Below are positions 1-4,340 of a stretch of DNA of 6,681 nt, in pieces. How positions within the stretch are numbered: the first letter of the stretch is position 1; every line of letters starts with the position of its first letter. The stretch is from Omnitrophica WOR_2 bacterium GWA2_47_8 (GTDB lineage Bacteria > Omnitrophota > Gorgyraeia > Zapsychrales > GWA2-47-8). The stretch lies in assembly GCA_001805375.1 (NCBI GenBank), contig MHFY01000150.1, positions 27,996 through 34,676 on the forward strand, given 5' to 3'. Made by a program: the position numbers and the translations under genes. The notes under the pieces were generated by a model that saw nothing but the letters and a program-made list of their open reading frames with translations, made no database searches and was not told the origin of the DNA.

Positions 1-69
1 AAAAAGCTGTTCCTGAATTTTCGTGATCAACCCCAGAATGTCCGGCTCGTTTACTAATTGTTTTCTCAT
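1..69 (-). CDS. N-terminus of a small protein, cut by the window edge
   Basis: Only the first 23 codons are visible, and the frame is open to base 1. The visible protein begins MRKQLVNEPDILGLI and continues into a charged amphipathic stretch (KIQEQLF) that looks like the start of a coiled coil. The ATG at 69 is preceded by a purine-rich ribosome binding site (AGAGGGGA, about 9 bases upstream), which decides this start. From memory, this N-terminus resembles small CxxC zinc-ribbon proteins common in Omnitrophota, but the cysteine part would lie outside the window, so that is inference. It follows the 67-aa membrane protein gene on the same strand with a gap of 124 bases. That gap is almost filled by a copy of the hairpin leader element. 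Confidence 0.6.
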   Translation of the reverse strand, partial: MRKQLVNEPDILGLITKIQEQLF

Positions 70-95
70 ACCACATCCCCTCTAGTAAGGCCATC

Positions 96-191
96 ACTTA
101 CAGAACAAAATGAACGTAAGTTATTTGGCGAATGATTTTATTTTTTAAAATCATCCCAGTCCGCCACAATTCTTAGCAGGACGCGGGATTT
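96..191 (-). promoter_or_regulatory. Two-domain hairpin leader element, copy A
   Basis: Read on the minus strand, it starts with AAATCCCGCG just after the membrane-protein stop codon. An inner hairpin (TCC-t-GC paired with GC-GGA, one bulged T) and CTGGGAT close the first domain. The linker ATTCG and a second stem ACTTACG/TGTAAGT follow, with a 12-nt loop. The same architecture recurs at 420-500 and 2981-3054, always upstream of a minus-strand start codon. Copy A differs by an extra AT-rich hairpin between the two domains. It ends about 27 bases before the ATG at 69. The repeated structure is seen directly. A role as a cis-acting RNA is inference, and a mobile palindromic unit is the main alternative. 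Confidence 0.6.
132..154. repeat. 9-bp AT-rich hairpin inserted in leader copy A
   Basis: ATGATTTTA at 132-140 and TAAAATCAT at 146-154 are perfect inverted repeats around a five-T loop. The hairpin interrupts the junction that reads directly from CTGGGATT into ATTCG in the other two copies. It may be an added helix in a junction of the RNA, or a small palindromic insertion. Confidence 0.6.
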
Positions 192-193
192 CC

Positions 194-397
194 TCACGTT
201 TTCTTATTCTTTAACCGCTCCATGCCCCACAGCGCCACCTTGCCCAAGACCCAGATGGCAAAGATGATCAGGGCCACCGCGACCAAGTATCGGAGAAAAT
301 ACCCCAAAACCAAAAAAAACGGGACCAGCAATGTCCCGATCAAACCAAACATCAAAACAACCAGCAAAACCAGCAAACCGACAAAGAATTCTTTCAT
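194..397 (-). CDS. Small two-helix membrane protein, 67 aa
   Basis: I do not recognise the family. The protein is almost entirely hydrophobic. A first membrane segment covers roughly residues 4-28 and a second roughly residues 34-56, separated by a short FLRYL turn. A basic tail (ERLKNKKT) is likely to stay in the cytoplasm by the positive-inside rule. No catalytic or metal-binding residues are visible, so it is probably a structural or accessory inner-membrane peptide. The ATG at 397 has a fair ribosome binding site (AAAGGA, about 8 bases upstream). Leader copy B lies directly upstream and copy A directly downstream, between this gene and the next one leftwards. It lies about 137 bases downstream of the nucleotidyltransferase stop and could be read through from that cassette. 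The plus-strand reading over the same bases is a low-complexity shadow. Confidence 0.72.
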   Translation of the reverse strand: MKEFFVGLLVLLVVLMFGLIGTLLVPFFLVLGYFLRYLVAVALIIFAIWVLGKVALWGMERLKNKKT

Positions 398-419
398 AAT
401 GTTATCCTTTTAATAGGCC

Positions 420-500
420 ATGGTTTACGGAGTGAAACGAACGTAAACCATTTTGCCGAATGAATCCCAGCCATGCACCGTATGGTGTAGACGCGGGTTA
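420..500 (-). promoter_or_regulatory. Two-domain hairpin leader element, copy B
   Basis: On the minus strand it reads TAACCCGCG, an inner hairpin that can form as CCAT/ATGG or CACC/GGTG, then CTGGGATT and the linker ATTCGGCA. The second stem is a perfect 10-bp helix, ATGGTTTACG at the 5' side and CGTAAACCAT at the 3' side, around a 12-nt loop (bases 430-441). It lies about 22 bases upstream of the start codon of the 67-aa membrane protein. The stem sequence differs from copies A and C but stays paired, which argues for selection on structure. No known riboswitch family is recognised. Confidence 0.62.
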
Positions 501-533
501 CTGCTGTCCGATGTGGAATACCCCCCTGAATCC

Positions 534-1100
534 TTACCGATGAGTTTTCAAAAGTTTGGCGAGCGTTTTCACACAAGCCTCGCCGTAATCGGCAGTCAAA
601 CTTTTAAGCAGCGGAAGATCGATCTTTCCGGTAGAAACACCCAAAACGCCGATAACATCCTGAATATCCTTAGGACTCCCGGCAAAAATTTTCATGGCAA
701 TAAAATCCTCCCGGCTGACCACTTTAATAGGCGAGTCCATAAATCTTGTTTTTTCCACGCGTTCAAACACATCATTTCTCATGCCCCGGATACCCGTCAA
801 TAGATCGACACGATTTTTAAAATGATCCCGGATATGAATGACCGCTTTCACGGGATCCCCCGCATCGCCCCGCCGATAATCAACCTTCAGGCCGTTTTTT
901 TTAAAGGCGGAACATAATTGTTCAACCGCCTCTTTCCCGCGCACAGTGATCAGCGCGTCGGCATCCAGGCTGGCCCTCACTATTCCGTAGAACGAAGCGG
1001 CAAACGCACCAACGATGGCGTAAGGAACCCTGAATTTATTTAAAACCTTAACTACATCTAACAGGAGAAGAGCGGATTGTCCAGGGCCGGTTGGTTTCAT
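534..1100 (-). CDS. AbiEii/DUF6036-like nucleotidyltransferase, possible toxin
   Basis: The 188-aa protein has the layout of minimal nucleotidyltransferases of the AbiEii/DUF6036 type. Residues 27-50 carry the glycine-containing helix turn (YAIVGAFAASFYG) followed by R42 and the carboxylate pair D46 and D48 (RASLDADALI). D99 in RVDLLTG would be the third metal ligand. The C-terminal SREDFIAMKIFAGSPKDIQD stretch (129-148) matches the K...D..D motif that follows the core in this family. Such enzymes transfer a nucleotide to a protein or tRNA end, and several act as toxins. The second motif glycine is alanine here (GA rather than GG/GS) and the usual T before D is S, both mild changes. The start has no clear ribosome binding site and lies 4 bases after the stop of the small upstream gene, so translational coupling is likely. 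Function as a toxin is inference. Confidence 0.78.
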   Translation of the reverse strand: MKPTGPGQSALLLLDVVKVLNKFRVPYAIVGAFAASFYGIVRASLDADALITVRGKEAVEQLCSAFKKNGLKVDYRRGDAGDPVKAVIHIRDHFKNRVDLLTGIRGMRNDVFERVEKTRFMDSPIKVVSREDFIAMKIFAGSPKDIQDVIGVLGVSTGKIDLPLLKSLTADYGEACVKTLAKLLKTHR

Positions 1101-1104
1101 GGCA

Positions 1105-1281
1105 TTAAGGATGCGCTCGGTGGGATGTTTTTGCGGATTTCCTGCGTTTAGGGACAGAAAGCGCCAATTTGCTCATAAGACGGGAATGATAATAAAAAGC
1201 CATCAGCCGTTCTTGAGGGCTCATGGCTTTATTGATCTCAAGCAACGCCTGTTGATCTTGTTTTATAAGCTTGGAATACAT
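1105..1281 (-). CDS. 58-aa helical protein, candidate antitoxin partner
   Basis: A short basic protein, probably two helices (roughly LIKQDQQALLEINKAM and SPQERLMAFYYHSRLMSKLAL), ending in a lysine/arginine-rich tail. I do not recognise a named family. I place the start at the ATG at 1281 because GAGGA lies 8 bases upstream. The ATG at 1296, which would add MRTVE, has only GGGA at 4 bases and would leave a leader of about 10 bases from the likely -10 box. It directly precedes the nucleotidyltransferase gene, with 4 bases between stop and start. Small genes paired this way with a nucleotidyltransferase are often antitoxins, but nothing in the protein itself proves that. Confidence 0.62.
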   Translation of the reverse strand: MYSKLIKQDQQALLEINKAMSPQERLMAFYYHSRLMSKLALSVPKRRKSAKTSHRAHP

Positions 1282-1300
1282 TTCAACTGTCCTCATATAT

Positions 1301-1333
1301 TCCCAATGAGTTATTATATCGATGAAATTGGGA
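1301..1333 (-). promoter_or_regulatory. Inverted repeat over the likely -10 box of the two-gene cassette
   Basis: TCCCAAT (1301-1307) and ATTGGGA (1327-1333) form a perfect 7-bp inverted repeat with a 19-base spacer. A consensus minus-strand TATAAT lies inside the spacer at 1313-1318, which would start transcription near 1306. The -35 region is weak (AAGTGC at 17-base spacing). A dyad placed over the -10 and start site suits an autoregulatory operator, as is common for toxin-antitoxin cassettes; binding is inference. Confidence 0.5.
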
Positions 1334-1440
1334 TAGCACTTGTTATATCCAGCTATTTGTTAGGGAAACAGGTACATAGAGAATATATCACACATAAAAA
1401 ATAGATACAAGAACCGCAAAATATTTGTCGACCTATCCCT

Positions 1441-1455
1441 CCCGCCACAGGCGGG
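1441..1455. repeat. GC-rich palindrome in intergenic spacer
   Basis: CCCGCC and GGCGGG form a 6-bp stem around ACA. Copies of the word ATCCCT flank it (1434-1440, and the tandem TTATCCC units near 1477-1490). No T tract follows on either strand, so it is not a convincing terminator. It looks like a dispersed palindromic repeat. Apart from the promoters and palindromes listed, I see nothing else in the spacer 1334-1588. Confidence 0.5.
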
Positions 1456-1505
1456 TCAGCCTCTGCGGATACCTCTTATCCCTTATCCCTTTTCATAGCG
1501 AGCCT

Positions 1506-1534
1506 TTGCCCAGGGCAAGAATTTATGTTACACT
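1506..1534 (+). promoter_or_regulatory. Extended -10 promoter for the exported repeat protein
   Basis: A -35-like TTGCCC (1506-1511) is followed after 17 bases by TACACT (1529-1534), with the extended TG at 1526-1527. The -35 hexamer is half of a perfect 6-bp palindrome, TTGCCC-A-GGGCAA (1506-1518), which could be a protein binding site. The gene starts 54 bases downstream with a good ribosome binding site (AAGGAG, 8 bases from the ATG). Confidence 0.5.
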
Positions 1535-1588
1535 TACAGCAAAAGTCCTGTCCCGCCAATAACATCAGCACCAAAAGGAGAATCCATC

Positions 1589-2248
1589 ATGCCTATCCGA
1601 TCATTCGTGAATGTTTCGCTATTGTGCGCTCTTACCATGCTATTTTTTTTATCACCGGTAAAGACAGACGTGGCCCAGGCCATAGTCGCTCCCCCTGATC
1701 CCAACATTGTCCTGTTCCTTCAAGGCATATCTGACGCAACTGAAAATTTCGCGGCGCTTACCAACGGCCAATACCCCAGTTCATTTGTACAATTAACCGC
1801 CACTAACCCCGCGATCGTCCGGGTCAACTATTGCGGACAAATCGTCAAAAATCACGCGATCACATGCATCAACGCAGTATCCGGATACCAGTACCAGGCC
1901 ACCCCCATCCTCGGCGGCCAAACCGTCACGGTATCCACCGGCGGCATTTTTTCTCCGGTCCTGGATCAACTGGCCAACAACATCGCCCTTGGCAGGCTTA
2001 ACCTTAAATACCTGGCCGCCGCCTCTGAACAGTATAAACTGGCCTATCAAGCGTATCCGCCCAACGTCAACACTCTGGTCCAGCTGAATTTTATCGGGTA
2101 CAATCCCTGCGGTACAATACTCAATGGGTTCTTTATGACCTGCGAGAACACGGCTTCATCTTATAAATATACCGCAAAACCGTACGACCCTCTGCTGTAC
2201 GGCAACAAAACTTACGAAATATCGACCGGATACATTTTATTGCCCTGA
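1589..2248 (+). CDS. Exported protein with two tandem pseudopilin-like globular repeats, 219 aa
   Basis: An N-terminal signal peptide is clear: a basic start (MPIR), a hydrophobic core around residues 7-22, and an AQA/IV type cleavage site near residue 31. The mature part contains two related units of roughly 80-90 residues. Each has a helix, a YP turn (Y62-P63 and Y156-P157), a cysteine pair with identical spacing (C82/C93 and C174/C185, both of the form CGxI...TC), a YxY (100-102 and 192-194) and an STG strand (116-118 and 212-214). This order resembles the globular C-terminal domain of type II secretion/type IV pseudopilins, but the N-terminal prepilin helix with its glycine/F/E cleavage motif is absent. 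The two cysteines in each unit probably form disulphides outside the cytoplasm. Start chosen from AAGGAG 8 bases upstream. Function unknown; a minor pilin-like surface or periplasmic protein is my best guess. Confidence 0.75.
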   Translation: MPIRSFVNVSLLCALTMLFFLSPVKTDVAQAIVAPPDPNIVLFLQGISDATENFAALTNGQYPSSFVQLTATNPAIVRVNYCGQIVKNHAITCINAVSGYQYQATPILGGQTVTVSTGGIFSPVLDQLANNIALGRLNLKYLAAASEQYKLAYQAYPPNVNTLVQLNFIGYNPCGTILNGFFMTCENTASSYKYTAKPYDPLLYGNKTYEISTGYILLP

Positions 2249-2288
2249 TAGTTCCAGGAACTCGGGGTTAGCTCAAGCTGTCCCCTTC

Positions 2289-2330
2289 TCCGGAGCAGCG
2301 CACTCGTAAATCATATGTGCGACTTAAAAT
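2289..2330 (-). repeat. Possible degenerate partial copy of the leader element (copy D)
   Basis: On the minus strand the piece TCGCACAT...TTACGAG...CTCCG aligns closely with copy C, covering the linker, the 5' arm of the second stem and the 12-nt loop. The 3' arm is lost (CGGAG in place of CGTAA) and the CCCGCG domain is missing. Here CGCAC/GTGCG (2299-2303 and 2317-2321) can form a different helix, so homology is uncertain. No minus-strand start codon follows it. Confidence 0.35.
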
Positions 2331-2348
2331 TTAAAGGGAGTTGACCCC

Positions 2349-2401
2349 ATTTTCCACGGGCTTTCCCCATATTCTCCAAACGGAGAATATGGTCGGAAAA
2401 T
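2349..2401. terminator. Strong hairpin between converging genes, possible terminator
   Basis: CCATATTCTCC (2367-2377) and GGAGAATATGG (2382-2392) form a perfect 11-bp stem with a 4-base loop. It is embraced by a second inverted repeat ATTTTCC (2349-2355)/GGAAAAT (2395-2401). It sits between the converging exported-protein and ORF6N genes, where a bidirectional terminator is expected. No uninterrupted T run follows on either strand, so classical rho-independent action is unsure. The rest of 2249-2432 holds only copy D and a GGGAGTTGACCCC word. Confidence 0.45.
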
Positions 2402-2432
2402 TTATGTTTATACCACCTTTAAATTCGTATTA

Positions 2433-2957
2433 TTATCGCACATGAAAACCGATTGGCAATTTTTTCTTCTTAGGTTCTTGCGGCGTTTCCAGTAATTTTC
2501 TGATAGTTTGAAAAACAACCACAAAGTTTTCATCGTGCTTTTTAAATTTTTCTTCCAGTTGTTCAATTTTACGCGCTAAATCCTGATGAGTAATCATCAA
2601 CTCACGCAGTTTGACAAAAGTGCGCATGATGGCAACATTGACATCAATAGCCCTTTCACTATTTAAAACACTGGAGAGCATGGCTATGCCTTGTTCCGTG
2701 AAGGCATAAGGTAAATACCGTCGACCACCCCAACTTGAGGTCGCAAAATGCGACCTCAAGTTAGCAAACTCCGCGGCTGTTAACTGGAAGATAAAATCAT
2801 CAGGAAATCTACGGGGATTCCTTCTCACTTGTTCATTTAACCGTTTTGGCGTAACTCCATATAATTCAGCCAGATGTTTGTCCAACATGACCTTTTTTCC
2901 GCGGATCAAATAAATTTTATTTTCGATGATTTCGGCCGGAATTGCGATTTTATTCAT
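2433..2957 (-). CDS. ORF6N domain protein, 174 aa
   Basis: The N-terminal part, about residues 8-95, is a complete ORF6N domain: IxENKIYLIRGKKVMLDKHLAELYGV, then LNEQVRRNPRRFPDDFIFQLT, then the signature GGRRYLPYAFTEQGIAMLSSVL. Residues 122-156 form a predicted coiled coil (LARKIEQLEEKF), and the tail is lysine-rich. ORF6N is a presumed DNA-binding module found in phage KilA-N/Bro-type proteins and scattered through bacterial accessory genomes. The exact role is not known, and regulation of DNA transactions or phage interference is inference. The ATG at 2957 is supported by GGGGG 5 bases upstream. It has its own promoter and a leader of about 134 nt containing hairpin copy C. The coding sequence holds a 14-bp perfect inverted repeat at codons for NLRSHFATSS. 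Confidence 0.88.
   Translation of the reverse strand: MNKIAIPAEIIENKIYLIRGKKVMLDKHLAELYGVTPKRLNEQVRRNPRRFPDDFIFQLTAAEFANLRSHFATSSWGGRRYLPYAFTEQGIAMLSSVLNSERAIDVNVAIMRTFVKLRELMITHQDLARKIEQLEEKFKKHDENFVVVFQTIRKLLETPQEPKKKKLPIGFHVR
2732..2762. repeat. 14-bp perfect inverted repeat inside the ORF6N gene
   Basis: AACTTGAGGTCGCA (2732-2745) and TGCGACCTCAAGTT (2749-2762) are exact reverse complements around AAA. On the coding strand this covers the codons for N67-L-R-S-H-F-A-T-S-S, just before the SWGGRR signature. Chance formation of a 14-bp stem with a 3-base loop inside a gene is very unlikely. Confidence 0.85.
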
Positions 2958-2980
2958 GACTTCCCCCTTTAATGAGCACT

Positions 2981-3054
2981 CAAGTTACGGAACGCAGTGC
3001 TCGTAACTTGGATGTGCGAATTAATCCCAGGTGCGCTTTGCGCGCCGCGGGATT
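2981..3054 (-). promoter_or_regulatory. Two-domain hairpin leader element, copy C
   Basis: The cleanest copy. On the minus strand, AATCCC (with GGGATT) encloses CGC/AG internal-loop bases and a GGCGCGC-AAA-GCGCACC inner hairpin with one C-A mismatch. The linker ATTCGCACAT follows, then a perfect 9-bp stem CAAGTTACG/CGTAACTTG with a 12-nt loop (2990-3001). It ends 23 bases before the ORF6N start codon. A good promoter about 45 bases upstream of the element places it inside the transcribed leader, which is the best evidence that it acts as RNA. Confidence 0.65.
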
Positions 3055-3097
3055 ACCTCAAAAATAATTCTTACGAGGGGAAATCGGAAGACAAAAC

Positions 3098-3126
3098 AAT
3101 ATACCACTCATCCGTGTGGGTGGCAA
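3098..3126 (-). promoter_or_regulatory. Sigma70-type promoter of the ORF6N gene
   Basis: On the minus strand TTGCCA (3126-3121) is followed after exactly 17 bases by TATATT (3103-3098), with an extended TG one base upstream of the -10. Transcription would start near 3091. A 6-bp inverted repeat TCATCC (3108-3113)/GGATGA (3131-3136) spans the spacer and -35 and may be an operator. The -35 is 11 bases past the stop codon of the HD hydrolase gene. Confidence 0.6.
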
Positions 3127-3137
3127 GGATGGATGAT

Positions 3138-3680
3138 TCACACCAACGCCTCTTCCTTCCTAATCAGCGCTTCGTACTCCGCGATCAGGGGATGCGACCA
3201 GGTTTCTTTCAACATTTTCAAAACCTCATGCTCAAACCAGGCCTTCTGATCTTTGCCGCGGTTAAATCTCTTCCAAACCTCCGGCCCCTGCCGTTCATAC
3301 GCGGCAAACAGGCTTTCCAGATTATGGATTTTATCTGCCACAGCCACGGCCTTCGCTCCCTCAGGCCCCTGCCTGACTGTTTCGATATACTTTTTCTTCT
3401 TCTCCTCCCAGGGGAGGGAATCGTCGTTGGTCACCGCCTTGACGATCGCCAGGACCTCATCGCCCAATTCTTTCCGCAATTGCGCCTCCGGATAATCCGT
3501 GTCCTCTAGGACATCGTGCACAAAAGCCGCCGCCACCACCGCATCGGAAAACCCATGACGCGCCAGCTTCATCGCCACCATAATCGGGTGAACAATGTAC
3601 GGCGACCCGTCGGCTTTTCGGACGGCCCCGGCGTGGGCTTTAAGGGCAATGTTGAGGGCGGTTTGGACGAGGGTGGGCAT
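3138..3680 (-). CDS. MESH1-like HD hydrolase, probable small alarmone hydrolase, 180 aa
   Basis: This matches the stand-alone (p)ppGpp 3'-pyrophosphohydrolase domain of the RelA/SpoT superfamily. It has R21-K22...G25..Y28..H31-P (first metal histidine), H55-D56 with E59-D60 (FVHDVLEDT, metal ligands and catalytic acid pair), and D116...N120 (VADKIHNLES). No synthetase or regulatory domains follow, and the length equals the roughly 180 residues usual for MESH1. All metal-binding residues are present, so it should be active; the substrate could be ppGpp or, as in MESH1, also NADPH. The start has no clear ribosome binding site. It lies 12 bases after the PD-(D/E)XK-like gene, so the two are probably co-transcribed. 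The gene is much richer in G+C than its upstream neighbour (a hand-counted 60-base line gives 37 G/C against 20), so the two may have different origins. Confidence 0.87.
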   Translation of the reverse strand: MPTLVQTALNIALKAHAGAVRKADGSPYIVHPIMVAMKLARHGFSDAVVAAAFVHDVLEDTDYPEAQLRKELGDEVLAIVKAVTNDDSLPWEEKKKKYIETVRQGPEGAKAVAVADKIHNLESLFAAYERQGPEVWKRFNRGKDQKAWFEHEVLKMLKETWSHPLIAEYEALIRKEEALV

Positions 3681-3692
3681 GGGTAAAAATGT

Positions 3693-4253
3693 CTATAATC
3701 TTTTTCTCAACTCAGATATCCCCCGCTGATCTAAATATTTGCTCAGCTCAAAAGCTTTATCTTTAACGTAAATATCAAATGCGCTCTTTGTCAATGGGTC
3801 AATCCAGAAGAGAAAATTATATCGGTCACCTTTCATTGCCTTCTTATGCTTTTGGCATTGCTTTTTAAATTCCATAGCAGGAACAGTTAGAATATGCGGA
3901 GCAATTGTTCTTCGTCCAACTTTTGCGTACTCTTCGAGCACATAAATTAAGAAGATAAAATAATCAGCTTTGCATTTTGTGATTGTCGTACGTTTTAAGA
4001 AAAACCAACCTGCTGACCCGTTACGGTACCGGGAAAGTTCAATTCTGCGCGGCTCATAGGCCCTGCTTCCTTTTACCTGAATCGTTATAACTTTTTTACT
4101 TTTTGTATTAGCTAATAATAAATCAATGTCCTTCATTTGCGCACTCATCGGCATAAAAATGGACAAGTCTCGTGGAAGATATTTTCTTAAAATCCCCGTG
4201 ACAATGGCTTCATCGATATTTAAAGACCAAAAATTTTTATAAGCAATGGACAT
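3693..4253 (-). CDS. PD-(D/E)XK-like predicted nuclease, 186 aa
   Basis: No named family is recognised, but the N-terminal half has the order of a PD-(D/E)XK nuclease core. E15 sits in helix one (NIDEAIVTGIL), D44 in KDIDLLLAN, and a QVK triad (Q59-K61) in ITIQVKGSR. Q in place of the usual E occurs in several families with this fold and may be active or not. Aromatic-rich strands follow (WFFLKRT, DYFIFLIYV), then APHILTVPAMEF and a basic C-terminus. I saw no membrane segment. It is A+T-rich like the endonuclease gene upstream. The insertion element lies 19 bases before its ATG and separates it from that endonuclease gene, so it may have lost its native promoter. No good ribosome binding site is visible. 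A role as an accessory restriction or DNA-repair nuclease is inferred from context. Confidence 0.65.
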   Translation of the reverse strand: MSIAYKNFWSLNIDEAIVTGILRKYLPRDLSIFMPMSAQMKDIDLLLANTKSKKVITIQVKGSRAYEPRRIELSRYRNGSAGWFFLKRTTITKCKADYFIFLIYVLEEYAKVGRRTIAPHILTVPAMEFKKQCQKHKKAMKGDRYNFLFWIDPLTKSAFDIYVKDKAFELSKYLDQRGISELRKRL

Positions 4254-4272
4254 AAAGAATTATTACTTTTAG

Positions 4273-4304
4273 GTGCCTGGTGTAGATGCTCAGTAATTAG
4301 GTAA
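4273..4304 (+). repeat. Left terminal inverted repeat of the insertion sequence
   Basis: Pairs with 5281-5312 on the other strand: GTGCC, GGTGTA, GCTCA, TAATT and GGTAA are shared, with six mismatches in 32 positions. Confidence 0.85.
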
Positions 4305-4310
4305 CTCTTT

Positions 4311-4336
4311 TGGTATAATCAATCATCCAAAGGAGG
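4311..4336 (+). promoter_or_regulatory. Transposase promoter -10 and ribosome binding site
   Basis: A perfect extended -10 (TGGTATAAT, 4311-4319) has no good -35; the weak CAGTAA at 17-base spacing lies within the left terminal repeat, where transposase binding could repress transcription. A full-strength AAAGGAGG (4329-4336) stands only 4 bases before the ATG, slightly close, which may limit translation. Confidence 0.55.
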
Positions 4337-4340
4337 CCTA

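Noticed and set aside
96..500. Known riboswitch classes (SAM, THF, GEMM, fluoride, preQ1, guanidine) for the leader element
   Set aside because: None of the conserved cores I remember for these classes matches CCCGCG...CTGGG...ATTCG with a 12-nt loop. A database search would be needed to exclude a rarer family.
453..803. Plus-strand 116-codon open frame
   Set aside because: Antisense to the C-terminal half of the nucleotidyltransferase, which has clear family motifs.
1099..1404. Plus-strand 101-codon open frame
   Set aside because: It covers the small helical gene and its promoter region in antisense, with no ribosome binding site and low-complexity content.
1441..1455. GC palindrome as a rho-independent terminator
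   Set aside because: No T tract follows on either strand and the neighbouring genes diverge from this spacer rather than end in it.
2997..3509. Plus-strand 170-codon open frame
   Set aside because: It runs antisense to the complete, motif-bearing HD hydrolase gene and over leader copy C; the protein has no recognisable pattern.
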